Below, piece by piece: positions 28,354-36,882 of a stretch of DNA of 49,612 nucleotides. The stretch comes from Candidatus Glomeribacter gigasporarum BEG34 (GTDB lineage Bacteria > Pseudomonadota > Gammaproteobacteria > Burkholderiales > Burkholderiaceae). The DNA lies in assembly GCF_000227585.1 (NCBI RefSeq), contig NZ_CAFB01000047.1, positions 1 through 49,612 of the forward strand. The letters are read 5' to 3'. A model generated the notes under the pieces. That model saw only the letters and a list, made by a program, of their open reading frames with translations, was not told where the DNA came from and ran no database searches. A program made the translations under genes and the position numbers. Within the stretch, counting starts at the first letter, position 1. Each line of letters begins with the position of its first letter.

Positions 28354-29127
28354 TCAATCCACGAACGCTTTTTCAACCACATAATGCCCTGGCTGCGCGG
28401 CGCTGCTCTCCTGAAAGCCTCTCGCTTGAAGCAGCGCGCGCGTATCTTTGACCATTTGCGGGCTGCCGCAGAGCATGAGTCGGTCCTGCTCAGGCGTAAA
28501 GGGCGAGAGCCTTAAGTCTTTAAATAAGGTTCCACTTTCAATCAAATCGGTCATTCGCCCTTGATGGATAAAGGGCTCCCGCGTCACGCTCGGGTAGTAA
28601 ACCAGCTTTTCCCGCACCCATTGGCCGAGGCGTTCATGTTGCGGCAAGGTTTGCGTGATATATTCCCGATACGCCAGCTCGGCGGCGAGCCGGCACGTAT
28701 GCGTCAGTATGATGCGCTGGTAGCGCTGATAGATACGGGCATCCTTAATAATGCTGAGAAAGGGCGCAAGACCCGTGCCAGTTGCCAGCAGCCAGAGCGT
28801 TGCGCCGGGCAACAGATGGTCAATCACTAAAGTGCCGACCGGCTTCTTGCCCACATAGACTGAATCGCCTGCCTGGATATATTGTAAATGCGACGTTAAG
28901 CGCCCGCCCGGCACCTTGATTGACAAGAATTCTAAACTTTCCTCATCATTTGCGCTGACCATGCTGTAGGCGCGCATCAGCAGTTTGCCTTCGACTTCAA
29001 TCCCAACCAGCGTAAATTGTCCGTTTTCAAACTGGAAAGAAGGATCGCGGGTGCAGGTAAAACTGAAGAGTGTATCTGTCCAATGATGGACGCTTAATAC
29101 CGTCTGCGGGTGAATTCGATTCATCAT
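28354..29127 (-). CDS. fpr: Ferredoxin-NADP reductase
   Basis: FAD enzyme moving electrons between NADPH and ferredoxin or flavodoxin. The FAD-binding motif RAYSMVSA and the NADP motif [13 protein letters not shown] are intact, and the C-terminus ends [10 protein letters not shown] as in the bacterial subclass. It has 257 residues. Two Met codons start the frame. It lies upstream of alaS on the same strand and downstream of the CBS gene. Confidence 0.93.
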   Translation of the reverse strand: MMNRIHPQTVLSVHHWTDTLFSFTCTRDPSFQFENGQFTLVGIEVEGKLLMRAYSMVSANDEESLEFLSIKVPGGRLTSHLQYIQAGDSVYVGKKPVGTLVIDHLLPGATLWLLATGTGLAPFLSIIKDARIYQRYQRIILTHTCRLAAELAYREYITQTLPQHERLGQWVREKLVYYPSVTREPFIHQGRMTDLIESGTLFKDLRLSPFTPEQDRLMLCGSPQMVKDTRALLQARGFQESSAAQPGHYVVEKAFVD

Positions 29128-29196
29128 GGGCGAAGGCTAGCATGCAAAATAGACAAACTCTATCATTTTACCTTCGCCCGCACCACGAAGCGCTGC

Positions 29197-29667
29197 TTAT
29201 GCGCCTTCTGTTTCTACGCCCTCGCACTTCGCCTGTTTTTTAATGAGTTCAGCGCATTCGCTCAAGCATTGACTGAGCAGAATCAGCACATCATCCAGCG
29301 CGATCAGACCGCATAAAGCGCCCTGCTCGTCCACCACTGGCGCGCGCCGCACGCATTTCTCATCCATGCGGCGCGCCGCTTCCTGTAATGAATCTGAAGC
29401 GCGCAGAATCAACAAATCCCGGCTCATGATATCAGCGACCGTCTGGCTCGATGGATCCGCGCTTTTTGCCACGACCTGAACGACAATGTCCCGATCCGTC
29501 ACGATGCCGACCGGATGTTGCTGCGCATTCACAACCACAATACTGCCAACATTCCTATCACGCATTTTCTGCGCCGCCTTTTGAACGGAATCTTCGCCAG
29601 CAAGCGTTGCGATCTGTTTTTTACTGATATCGCTTAGCATCATTTGACACACTTCATGCATCATCAT
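29197..29667 (-). CDS. Tandem CBS-domain protein
   Basis: A 156-residue cytoplasmic protein consisting of two CBS domains (residues about 15-65 and 80-135), with motifs VGSIVVVNAQQHPVGIVTDRDIV and RRAPVVDEQGALCGLI. Such proteins bind adenosine nucleotides and sense energy state. A GGGAGA Shine-Dalgarno precedes the first of three ATG-like codons. It follows the BON gene by about 55 bp on the same strand and may share its FNR-controlled promoter. The exact partner is unknown. Confidence 0.88.
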   Translation of the reverse strand: MMMHEVCQMMLSDISKKQIATLAGEDSVQKAAQKMRDRNVGSIVVVNAQQHPVGIVTDRDIVVQVVAKSADPSSQTVADIMSRDLLILRASDSLQEAARRMDEKCVRRAPVVDEQGALCGLIALDDVLILLSQCLSECAELIKKQAKCEGVETEGA

Positions 29668-29721
29668 TGAGCTCTCCCGGTGACTGAGGTTGGCCTTTTC
29701 TATTTTCTAAGTTGCATTTTT

Positions 29722-30378
29722 CTAAGTTGCATAATGGATCACCAACTGATTGTCGACATGCGTCACGCCCGGTACTGACCAAGCGCCGCGGCTCGCTTCT
29801 TCCAGCTCAAACCAAGAGCGTACTTCGCCTTTGAGAGTGACGCGGCTGCCTGATGCGTCCACCTGAATCCGGTCGGCATCCAGTTGTGCATGCCGATGAA
29901 ATTCCCGATGGATTTGCGACTGCACGTCGCGCGGCAGGATATGGCTTTGTAAAGTGATGTGGTTTTCAATGCTTTTGACGCCGGAGAGCCATTGAACGGC
30001 TTTCGCCGCCGCTTCGCACTGGTACCACCAATCCACCGTACCGCTCAAGGTGACGCATCCGCTTTCAACGCTGACCTGAATCCGGTCCCTGGGTACCGCA
30101 CTATTCCATTTCAGCGCATTCAGCGCGGCGGTGGCGATGTCCGTATCGGACCGTTGCCATTCAGGCGTGAGTTTGATTCTGAGTTCATTGGCAATGCCTT
30201 TCACGCCAGAGACGCTTTGCACGGCCCGCTCAGCGGCATGTTTTTCAAATAAGCTGCCGACTTCGCCGCCTAGGGTGACGACTGCGCCATCGACCCGGAG
30301 GGTGATATCGGACGCATCGACGCTGGGTTCGAATGTGAGTTTGTCCATCACATCCGTATAGAGTTGCTCGCTTTTCAT
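29722..30378 (-). CDS. Triple BON-domain protein
   Basis: 218 residues made of three BON domains (about 5-70, 78-145, 150-216), each ending in a VxGVxxIxNxL type motif such as [13 protein letters not shown] and [16 protein letters not shown] domains bind phospholipids in OsmY-like stress proteins. No signal peptide is visible, so a cytoplasmic or membrane-peripheral place is likely. It has a strong AAGGAGG Shine-Dalgarno. A near-perfect FNR box and a -10 hexamer lie upstream in class II spacing. The neighbours FNR, Hsp20 and CBS suggest an oxygen-limitation stress module. Confidence 0.9.
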   Translation of the reverse strand: MKSEQLYTDVMDKLTFEPSVDASDITLRVDGAVVTLGGEVGSLFEKHAAERAVQSVSGVKGIANELRIKLTPEWQRSDTDIATAALNALKWNSAVPRDRIQVSVESGCVTLSGTVDWWYQCEAAAKAVQWLSGVKSIENHITLQSHILPRDVQSQIHREFHRHAQLDADRIQVDASGSRVTLKGEVRSWFELEEASRGAWSVPGVTHVDNQLVIHYAT

Positions 30379-30434
30379 ACTGATCCCTCCTTTTAAGAAG
30401 TTATTTCATAAATGACTTGAAGTGATTTGCTTTA

Positions 30435-30483
30435 TTTAAAAAGTGTAGGGCGCTTTTTCAGGCGGGTCATTGATCTGGATCAG
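30435..30483 (-). promoter_or_regulatory. FNR-dependent promoter of the BON gene
   Basis: The FNR box TTGATCTGGATCAG lies at 30470-30483 (one mismatch to TTGAT-N4-ATCAA). On the minus strand a -10 hexamer TACACT is at 30447-30442. A start about 7 bases beyond it (near 30435) places the box centre at about -41.5, the class II activator position. Confidence 0.75.
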
Positions 30484-30523
30484 AGCGGTTGCCCGCGCGC
30501 TGCCATCAAAAGACTGTGCGCGC

Positions 30524-31252
30524 TCAGGAAGCCAACTCGGCCAATTCTGCGGTTTTGTGAATCACAATCTGTTTTTTATCGGTAGTAATCAGCCCTCGCT
30601 GCCTAAAACGGGTCAAAACGCGGCAAACCGTTTCGGTCGTGAGCTGCAAATAACCGGCAATGTCGTGACGAGATATACCGAGCCAGTGAGGGACGCTAGA
30701 CTGTCCAAGTTGCGCGCAACGTTGCGATACAGTAATCAGAAAAGCCGCCAGTTGCTGCTCGGCGGATTGAAAATGATTCAGCAAGGTCCGGTTGAATAAT
30801 TGCCTGCTCATCATGTTCAGAAGATTCTGTTGCAGCCTCGGCATGTGTTTGATCCGTTCAAGCAGACTGTCAAACGGTATCCGGCACACAGTGCTTTTTT
30901 CAATGGAGATCGCGCAATAGCGGTAAGTATGCTGACTGAGCGCATACAATCCAACCGTTTCGCCTGGAAAATAGAACTCAATCACTCTTTCCTTGCCCGC
31001 TCGGTCAATCGTGCATTCTTTCAGCGCGCCGGAGCGCACCGCATATAAATCACGCGCCGGCTGGCTTGAATTGCAGACTACGCTGCCTTTTTCTAAGTAC
31101 AACTCTTCCTCGATCATCGAATCGAGAACGCTGCACACTGGAGCCGTTCCGCCTTTGAACGCGCAAACGCGATAGGCTGCACAATCGCTGCATGAGTTTT
31201 TAACCACAGCTTTGTTTGTCCAACGGAAATATCGGCATTGCGAATCCATCAT
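30524..31252 (-). CDS. fnr: FNR-type oxygen-sensing transcription regulator
   Basis: Crp/Fnr-family activator of 242 residues. Cluster ligands are visible: C21, C24 and C30 in CSDCAAYRVC, and C123 in KSTVCRIPF, matching the four cysteines of E. coli FNR, so a [4Fe-4S] oxygen sensor is expected. A cNMP-type beta-roll and dimer helix follow. The recognition helix reads TTETVCRVLTRF: Glu and Arg of the ExxSR motif are kept but Ser is replaced by Cys. It is divergent from hsp20, with an FNR box in between, and lies upstream of the BON gene, which has a second box. Confidence 0.93.
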   Translation of the reverse strand: MMDSQCRYFRWTNKAVVKNSCSDCAAYRVCAFKGGTAPVCSVLDSMIEEELYLEKGSVVCNSSQPARDLYAVRSGALKECTIDRAGKERVIEFYFPGETVGLYALSQHTYRYCAISIEKSTVCRIPFDSLLERIKHMPRLQQNLLNMMSRQLFNRTLLNHFQSAEQQLAAFLITVSQRCAQLGQSSVPHWLGISRHDIAGYLQLTTETVCRVLTRFRQRGLITTDKKQIVIHKTAELAELAS

Positions 31253-31291
31253 TCAAAAATTTGATTCTCCGATATCTGAATTCAATAGTCA

Positions 31292-31340
31292 TTGATCCAT
31301 ATCAATGTAGTGAGTATGCAATCAGAATATACTGATTATT
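31292..31340 (+). promoter_or_regulatory. FNR-dependent promoter of the Hsp20 gene
   Basis: A perfect FNR box TTGATCCATATCAA is at 31292-31305. The -10 hexamer TATACT is at 31328-31333, and a start near 31340 puts the box centre at -41.5. The Hsp20 ATG is 39 bp beyond that start. The box also lies 40 bp upstream of the divergent fnr start, so it could repress or autoregulate fnr. Confidence 0.82.
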
Positions 31341-31378
31341 TTGATTTTTCATATATACACATTTTTGGAGATAGAACG

Positions 31379-31882
31379 ATGAAAAATCCTTTAGCGCATT
31401 GGAAACGACCGTTGCCGGTTCCCGTTCAAGTTCGCCGGAACCTGTTTTCGCCATTTGATTCCATTTTTGAACGGATGATGGAAGACTTCTATCGTGATTT
31501 TGAACGCCCCTCCGCTTCTTTCGGAGACTGGGAAAATCTGATGCTTCATCCATGCGTGGATATCATCGATACTCAAAATGCGTTTAAAGTGGAAGCGGAA
31601 GTGCCAGGCATGGGCCCCGAAGACTTGAAAATTTCAATCAGCGACCATGTACTCACGATCAAAGGCGAAAAAACCGTCTCCCAGAAAGATAAGGGCCAGA
31701 ATTACGCGATGCGCGAGATCGCTTACGGTTCCTACCAGCGGAATATCCCCTTGCCGGAATCCGCGGATACTGAAAAAGTGAAAGCCACTTTTAAAAAGGG
31801 CATGCTCTGGATTGAAATTCCCAAAAAAGCAGGCAGTCCAGAGCGTTACCGGGAAATCACGGTAGAGTCCGCCGCGAGCTAG
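31379..31882 (+). CDS. Hsp20-family small heat shock protein
   Basis: ATP-independent holdase chaperone of 167 residues. The alpha-crystallin domain (about 55-150) has VKVEAEVPGM-like strands, the LKISISDHVLTIKGEK core and the closing KGMLWIEIPKKA. The ATG at 31379 has TTGGAGAT as Shine-Dalgarno; the frame continues upstream, but that region holds the FNR promoter. The TAG stop is the left end of repeat A9. Its class II FNR promoter suggests induction by low oxygen rather than by heat alone. Confidence 0.93.
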   Translation: MKNPLAHWKRPLPVPVQVRRNLFSPFDSIFERMMEDFYRDFERPSASFGDWENLMLHPCVDIIDTQNAFKVEAEVPGMGPEDLKISISDHVLTIKGEKTVSQKDKGQNYAMREIAYGSYQRNIPLPESADTEKVKATFKKGMLWIEIPKKAGSPERYREITVESAAS

Positions 31883-31953
31883 AGCATTTTTCAGTGAGAG
31901 TGCACTTTCGCGAGCGCGAAGCGGCGCAGTGCACGCCGCTGAAAAATGCTCTA
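31880..31953. repeat. Element A copy A9 (74 bp)
   Basis: Short-class copy between convergent hsp20 and bamC. The left TAG is the hsp20 stop codon and the right CTA is the bamC stop codon, so a single element terminates both reading frames. Confidence 0.95.
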
Positions 31954-33219
31954 ATGCAATTGCTGGCGCAGCAATTGCAGAATATGCCGCGCGGGCGCTG
32001 ATGTATCCGCGTCTGCCTGCGCATTCTCAATAAAAATCCGTGTTGTGCCGGCATCCAGCGACTGGACTTTTAGTAGGTACCGCTGCGCCTGTTTGTCTTC
32101 TTTTTTCGGGAAGATCCGGCGCCACACGCGGGTTCGCCTGGGCTGCGCTGGCTTGGAAGGCCCAGCGTCATAACGCAGGATGTAAATGCCTTGCAGACGG
32201 TTGCGCTCAGCGATGGTCAGGTTTGCGCGCTCCAGCGCCAGGCCTGTTTGCGGCCAGACCTGATCAAATGGCGCATTCAGATTGAGTTGCGCAGGCGCTA
32301 GAGCATTTTTCATCGGCTTGCCCTGTGTCGCTTCTGCGTTTTCGGTATCCGGGATCGCTACGGGGTCGCCTCCATCGCTGCGCGATGGAGACCTGCTCTG
32401 CCCGTATCGATCCCCATACTGTCTTCGCGCTCGCTCCTTGTGCAATCTCGCTGAAAAATGCTCTAGCGCTTGCATGGAAGGCGTCATTGCACGCTCCTCC
32501 TCCTCTTCCTTAAGCGGCCGCTGTTCTCCGTGCGCGCCTTCGCCCGTCAATGTCCGGGGCATGCCCTCGCCCGCCAGCGCATACATCAAACGCTGCAGAT
32601 ATTCCGCTTCCAGACCCGAATCATTCGGCGCGGCCTGCCATTGCGCCGTTTCCTTTGCGAGGCCCAGCGCCTCGCGCTGAGCCTGATGATGAATCGAAAT
32701 CCAGGTCTGGCCGTTCGCCTTGGCGAGAAGCCGAGTACGGAATTGATGCTTTTCAGAAGCCATATAAGCGCCGCCAAGCCGGTCTACTTTCGACAGGGTA
32801 TTACGGAGGATGCCCTGGTCAAGACGGGCGCGGGATATCTTCCAGTCTGTTTCAAGAACGCCGCGCGGGGCAGCATCCGCCAGCAGCCTAAAACCCTGCG
32901 CCTGCCAGAATGCACGCAGTTGAGGCCAAAGTTGCTCCGGCGTTTTATGTTCCACCACCAGCCAGCGCGCATGATCGGCGCGCTCAATATGCATGCCAGA
33001 CACAGGCGTAAGTACGCGGCTCGATACCTCAGCCGGATTTTCCGGCGCATTCACAATATCGGGCGGCATTTCCAGCGCGGATATCTTCGATTTTCCGGTA
33101 CTCTTGTAGTCAATCTGCGTTGTATTGGGCAGGCTGCACCCCGAAGCGGCAAGGCCTGCAATCGTTGAGAGCGCTATAACGCGGAATAAAGCGTGATGAA
33201 GGTGGGCTTTCACTTTCAT
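31951..33219 (-). CDS. bamC: Outer membrane assembly lipoprotein BamC with in-frame repeat insertion
   Basis: Lipoprotein of the BAM complex, which inserts beta-barrel proteins in the outer membrane. The lipobox LAASGC places the lipidated Cys at residue 28, followed by [17 protein letters not shown], the conserved unstructured segment that contacts BamD. Two helix-grip domains follow. Between them, at residues about 252-307, lies a stretch encoded by repeat A10 (LEHFSARL ... KPMKNAL). The total is 422 residues, longer than the family because of the insert. The stop codon comes from repeat A9. The gene is divergent from rpe. Confidence 0.92.
   Translation of the reverse strand: MKVKAHLHHALFRVIALSTIAGLAASGCSLPNTTQIDYKSTGKSKISALEMPPDIVNAPENPAEVSSRVLTPVSGMHIERADHARWLVVEHKTPEQLWPQLRAFWQAQGFRLLADAAPRGVLETDWKISRARLDQGILRNTLSKVDRLGGAYMASEKHQFRTRLLAKANGQTWISIHHQAQREALGLAKETAQWQAAPNDSGLEAEYLQRLMYALAGEGMPRTLTGEGAHGEQRPLKEEEEERAMTPSMQALEHFSARLHKERARRQYGDRYGQSRSPSRSDGGDPVAIPDTENAEATQGKPMKNALAPAQLNLNAPFDQVWPQTGLALERANLTIAERNRLQGIYILRYDAGPSKPAQPRRTRVWRRIFPKKEDKQAQRYLLKVQSLDAGTTRIFIENAQADADTSAPARHILQLLRQQLH
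32299..32465 (-). repeat. Element A copy A10 (167 bp), in frame inside bamC
   Basis: Full-size copy with CTAG at both edges, read in the same orientation and same phase as A8 in alaS. The encoded peptides of A8 and A10 align closely (shared [32 protein letters not shown]). Confidence 0.95.
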
Positions 33220-33263
33220 TGGGTGATCGGAAAGAATCGGAAAAAAAACAGGAAGATCGTATC

Positions 33264-33956
33264 ATGACGCGCCATCGCATCGCCGCGAGTATTTTGTCCG
33301 CCGATTTTGCCCGCCTGGGCGAGGAAGCGCGTCAAGTGGCGGACGCGGGCGCGGACTGGATCCATTTCGATGTCATGGATAACCATTATGTGCCGAATCT
33401 GACTGCCGGCCCGATGGTCTGCGCAGCGCTGCGCAAATATTCAGAGTTACCGCTCGACGTGCATTTAATGGTGCGTCCAGTGGATCAAATCGCCATCGAA
33501 TTTGCCAAGGCAGGTGCGCATATCATCAGTTTTCATCCCGAAGCCTCTGAGCATATCGACCGCACGCTGGCATTGATCCATGCGCACGGATGCAAAGCGG
33601 GCCTTGCCTTCAATCCAGCGACCCCGCTGCATGCACTGGACCACGTGATGGAACGGCTTGATTTGATTTTGATCATGTCGGTCAACCCCGGCTTCGGCGG
33701 CCAGGCGTTTATTCCGGAAGCGCTGAACAAACTGCGCGCGGCGCGCGCGCGTATCGATGCCTATACCCAGCGCACCGGCCGGGAAATTCGCCTCGAAATC
33801 GATGGCGGGGTCAACGCGGACAATATCGCCGCCATCGCGACCGCCGGCGCCGATACTTTTGTTGCGGGTTCAGCAATTTTCAGGCAGCCCGACTATCGCG
33901 CCGCGATTCAGGCGATGCGCAGCGCGCTCGCGGACTGCGCCGTGAACGCTCAATGA
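33264..33956 (+). CDS. rpe: Ribulose-phosphate 3-epimerase
   Basis: Interconverts ribulose 5-phosphate and xylulose 5-phosphate in the pentose phosphate pathway. Motifs include [13 protein letters not shown], the metal ligand region [32 protein letters not shown] and EIDGGVN. The ATG at 33264 has AGGAAG upstream and gives 230 residues. The ispE start overlaps its stop as ATGA, showing translational coupling. In Burkholderia rpe normally precedes gph-trpE, so its link to ispE is a rearrangement. Confidence 0.96.
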   Translation: MTRHRIAASILSADFARLGEEARQVADAGADWIHFDVMDNHYVPNLTAGPMVCAALRKYSELPLDVHLMVRPVDQIAIEFAKAGAHIISFHPEASEHIDRTLALIHAHGCKAGLAFNPATPLHALDHVMERLDLILIMSVNPGFGGQAFIPEALNKLRAARARIDAYTQRTGREIRLEIDGGVNADNIAAIATAGADTFVAGSAIFRQPDYRAAIQAMRSALADCAVNAQ

Positions 33957-34828
33957 CTGAGATGACACCGCATCTATCCTGCCTGGCGCCGGCAAAATTG
34001 AACCTGTTTCTGCATATTACAGGCCGCCGGCCCGACGGTTATCACACCCTTCAGACGGTCTTCCAATTGCTGGATTATGGCGATACGCTGCATTTCCGGG
34101 TGCGTGACGATGCCGTCATCCGGCGCGCCACTGCTTCTCTGGAGGTGCCGGAGGAAAATGATCTGGCCATCCGGGCCGCGCGCCTGCTGCAAACACAGTC
34201 GCGCTGCCCTTTGGGCGTTGAGATCGGCATTGACAAGCGCGTGCCCATCGGCGCCGGACTGGGCGGCGGCAGTTCGGATGCGGCTTGCGTATTGCTTGCG
34301 CTCAACCGGCTTTGGAGACTGAATCTGCCGCGCGTGCAATTGCAGCGTCTCGCATTATCTCTGGGCGCGGACGTGCCTTTTTTTGTGTTTGGACGCAATG
34401 CATTTGCCGAAGGCATTGGCGAACGCCTGCACGCTATCGATCTGCCCAACCGTTATTTCTTGATCGTCACGCCGGATGTACAGGCGGCAAGCGCCGATAT
34501 TTTTGCAGCGCCAGAATTGACACGCAATACGAAAATCATCAAAATTGCAGATTTCCTTGAGCAGCGGCGCAATCCGCTTTGGCCAGATCATTTTGGACGC
34601 AACGATATGCAACCGCTTGTCGCCCAAAAATATGCGGAAGTTGCGCATCTCCTGGACCGGTTCGGACGCATCGCGCCAGCGCGGATGACGGGAACGGGGT
34701 CAAGCGTATTCGCCGCCTTTAAAGATAAAGAGCGCGCTGACTCCGTGCAGTCCAAACTACCGCAAGGCATGCACAGCATTGTGGCATCGGGCCTGGCTAT
34801 ACATCCTTTGTTTACTTTCTCATATTAG
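33953..34828 (+). CDS. ispE: 4-diphosphocytidyl-2-C-methyl-D-erythritol kinase
   Basis: GHMP kinase of the MEP isoprenoid pathway, phosphorylating CDP-ME. The substrate motif [20 protein letters not shown] is at the N-terminus, the ATP loop [17 protein letters not shown] follows, and the C-terminal [14 protein letters not shown] closes the active site. It has 291 residues. The ATG overlaps the rpe stop by 4 bases. The stop codon TAG is the left end of repeat A11. The gene is followed by tRNA-Gln and prs, the usual Burkholderia order. Confidence 0.95.
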   Translation: MTEMTPHLSCLAPAKLNLFLHITGRRPDGYHTLQTVFQLLDYGDTLHFRVRDDAVIRRATASLEVPEENDLAIRAARLLQTQSRCPLGVEIGIDKRVPIGAGLGGGSSDAACVLLALNRLWRLNLPRVQLQRLALSLGADVPFFVFGRNAFAEGIGERLHAIDLPNRYFLIVTPDVQAASADIFAAPELTRNTKIIKIADFLEQRRNPLWPDHFGRNDMQPLVAQKYAEVAHLLDRFGRIAPARMTGTGSSVFAAFKDKERADSVQSKLPQGMHSIVASGLAIHPLFTFSY

Positions 34829-34927
34829 ACATTTTTCAGTGATTTTCCCTGTGTCGCTTCGCGCGCGCCGTATTGCTATACTGTCTTCGCGCTTGCGCCA
34901 GTGGAAAATCGACTGAAAAATGCTCTA
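34826..34927. repeat. Element A copy A11 (102 bp)
   Basis: Starts TAGACATTTTTCAG and ends CTGAAAAATGCTCTA. Its left TAG is the ispE stop codon and its last A is nucleotide 1 of the tRNA-Gln gene, so it fills the whole space between the two genes. Confidence 0.92.
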
Positions 34928-35003
34928 GGGGAGTCGCCAAGTCGGTTAAGGCACCGGATTTTGATTCCGGCATTCGAGGGTTCGAATCCTTCCTCCCCTG
35001 CCA
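34927..35003 (+). tRNA. tRNA-Gln (TTG)
   Basis: Complete cloverleaf: acceptor AGGGGAG/CTCCCCT, discriminator G, encoded CCA, D-arm with TCGGTTAA, anticodon arm CCGGA-TTTTGAT-TCCGG (anticodon TTG), and T-arm with TTCGAAT. Nucleotide 1 is A, donated by the end of repeat A11, and pairs with T72. Most proteobacterial tRNA-Gln genes have U1-A72, so the terminal pair is reversed here. Confidence 0.93.
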
Positions 35004-35014
35004 AACTCCATTTT

Positions 35015-35054
35015 TCCTGTTTTTTTAGCGGCTTGCCCTGTTGCCGGGACTCTA
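35015..35054. repeat. Degraded element A fragment upstream of prs
   Basis: TTAGCGGCTTGCCCTG resembles the internal left part of other copies (for example CAGCGGCTTGCACTGCGTC in A4), and CTCTA precedes the prs ATG directly. It replaces the normal leader of prs; no good Shine-Dalgarno is seen. Confidence 0.4.
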
Positions 35055-36008
35055 ATGAATAATAATCGCCTGATGATATTCACAGGCAATGCCAACCCTG
35101 AGCTTGCCCGCGCTGTTGCCGGAATTCTGGATCTTCCAATCGGCAAAGCCGCTGTCAACCGCTTTTCGGACGGTGAAGTCCGCGTTGAAATCCAGGAAAA
35201 CGTGCGCGGCAAGGAAGTCTTTGTGTTGCAGTCCACCAGCGCCCCGGCAAACGATCATCTAATGGAGCTGGTGATTATGGCCGACGCACTGAAACGCGCA
35301 TCGGCAGGCCGCATTACTGCGGCCATTCCCTACTTTGGTTATGCGCGCCAGGACCGGCGGCCGCGTTCCGCGCGCGTTGCCATTTCCGCCAAAGTCGTTG
35401 CGAATATGCTGCAGATTGCCGGAGTGGACCGGATTGTGACGATGGATTTGCACTCCGATCAGATTCAGGGCTTCTTCGATATTCCGGTGGACAATATCTA
35501 TGCAACCCCTCTTTTACTGAGCCATCTGCGCACCCAGAACGATGACAATCTGCTCGCCGTCTCGCCCGATGTGGGCGGTGTCGTGCGCGCGCGCGCGCTT
35601 GCCAAACAACTGGGCGCTGAGCTTGCGATTATCGACAAACGCCGTCCTCAACCCAACGAGACCGAAGTCATGAATGTAATTGGGGAAACCAAAGAGCGTA
35701 CATGCATGATCATCGATGATATCGTTGACACGGCGGGAACGCTGTGCAAAGCCGCGCACGCCTTAAAGCAGCGCGGCGCGCGCCGCGTTTTCGCGGCGGC
35801 CACGCATCCGGTATTATCCGGAGATGCGATTCGCCGCATCATTGCTTCGGAACTGGATGAACTGATTGTGACTGACACGATTGCGCTGCGCGAAGACGCG
35901 CGTCATTGCCAGAAAATCCGTCAACTATCGAGCGCGACGCTATTCGCTGAAACATTTTCGCGGATTTGCTATGGCGGGTCGTTGATGTCGTTGTTTGCGG
36001 ACAGCTAG
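35055..36008 (+). CDS. prs: Ribose-phosphate pyrophosphokinase
   Basis: Makes PRPP from ribose 5-phosphate and ATP for nucleotide, His and Trp synthesis. Conserved stretches include [35 protein letters not shown] and the PRPP loop [13 protein letters not shown]. It has 317 residues, the class I length. One conserved region reads [13 protein letters not shown]. Its leader is largely repeat-derived and the Shine-Dalgarno is poor. The TAG stop is followed by AGAGCCTG, which resembles an element A edge but has no partner arm. rplY follows after about 50 bp. Confidence 0.96.
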   Translation: MNNNRLMIFTGNANPELARAVAGILDLPIGKAAVNRFSDGEVRVEIQENVRGKEVFVLQSTSAPANDHLMELVIMADALKRASAGRITAAIPYFGYARQDRRPRSARVAISAKVVANMLQIAGVDRIVTMDLHSDQIQGFFDIPVDNIYATPLLLSHLRTQNDDNLLAVSPDVGGVVRARALAKQLGAELAIIDKRRPQPNETEVMNVIGETKERTCMIIDDIVDTAGTLCKAAHALKQRGARRVFAAATHPVLSGDAIRRIIASELDELIVTDTIALREDARHCQKIRQLSSATLFAETFSRICYGGSLMSLFADS

Positions 36009-36059
36009 AGCCTGTCCACAAATTGTAGCGAGCGGGTCTATCTTTAACGGGAGAGTATG

Positions 36060-36686
36060 ATGAAAGTGATCGCGCAATCGCGCAGCCAGCAGGGTACGGG
36101 CGCGAGCCGCCGTCTGCGTCGCAGCGGAAAAACGCCTGGCATTATTTATGGCGCGGGCAGCGCGCCGCAACTGATCGCACTGGACCAAAACGCGCTTTTT
36201 CATGCGCTTGAGAAAGAGGCGTTCCATGCTTCGATTCTCGACCTTGAACTGGACGGCGCATCGCAACCGGTACTCTTGCGAGATGTTCAACGCCATCCGT
36301 TCAAACCGGCGGTGCTCCATATCGATTTTCAGCGCGTTGAGGCGGAGAAGAAAATTCACAAAAAAGTGCCGCTTCACTATTTGAATCAAGAAATCTCAAA
36401 AGCGGTTAAGCTGGGCGGAGCCATCATTACCCATGTGATGACTGAAATTGAAATCATCTGTCTGCCCGCGCATTTGCCTGAATTTATTGAAGTGGATTTG
36501 TCGGAACTGAGCGCAGGTCAATCTCTGCATATCAAGGACGTATCGCTGCCGTCTCATGTTGAACTCGCGCTCTATCTGTCTCAGGAAAATCCTGTGATCC
36601 TGTCCGCCACCGTGCCCTCTGCAACAGAAGAGGCTGGCGCGGAGAGCGCAACCAGCGAAGGAAATGACACGTCAGCCGCTGCATAG
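36060..36686 (+). CDS. rplY: Ribosomal protein bL25 (Ctc form)
   Basis: 5S rRNA-binding large-subunit protein with the extra C-terminal TL5/Ctc domain, 208 residues. The N-terminus [30 protein letters not shown] in short is the bL25 signature region ([11 protein letters not shown]). The second ATG at 36060 is chosen over 36057 because of spacing to GGGAG. The C-terminal tail is Ala/Ser/Glu rich and probably disordered. Its TAG stop coincides with the left edge of the composite repeat A12. Confidence 0.94.
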   Translation: MKVIAQSRSQQGTGASRRLRRSGKTPGIIYGAGSAPQLIALDQNALFHALEKEAFHASILDLELDGASQPVLLRDVQRHPFKPAVLHIDFQRVEAEKKIHKKVPLHYLNQEISKAVKLGGAIITHVMTEIEIICLPAHLPEFIEVDLSELSAGQSLHIKDVSLPSHVELALYLSQENPVILSATVPSATEEAGAESATSEGNDTSAAA

Positions 36687-36872
36687 AGATGACTGGCGGG
36701 AGCCTTTTTGGATGAGCAATACGGCGGGCGCGAAGCGATATAGCCAAGCGACTTTAGTTTGAGACAAGGAAGCAGCCGCGAAGACAGTATGAGTAATACG
36801 GTGAGCGGCGATGACGCCGTATCGAACTAAAGTCGCTTGGCGATACAGGGCAAGCCGCTGAAAAAGGCTCTA
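36684..36872. repeat. Element A copy A12 with a second palindrome nested inside (189 bp)
   Basis: Outer parts are element A: a left arm TAGAG...AGCCTTTTT, interior GCGCGAAGCGA, then ACAGGGCAAGCCGCTGAAAAAGGCTCTA on the right. The interior is interrupted at 36741-36843 by an unrelated palindrome. The left TAG is the rplY stop codon. Confidence 0.75.
36741..36843. repeat. Palindromic element D nested in A12 (103 bp)
   Basis: Arms GCCAAGCGACTTTAGTT and AACTAAAGTCGCTTGGC. TA dinucleotides flank it (36739-36740 and 36844-36845), and deleting it plus one TA rejoins a normal element A interior. This is direct evidence of insertion with TA duplication. Confidence 0.8.
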
Positions 36873-36882
36873 GAGAAGTGAT

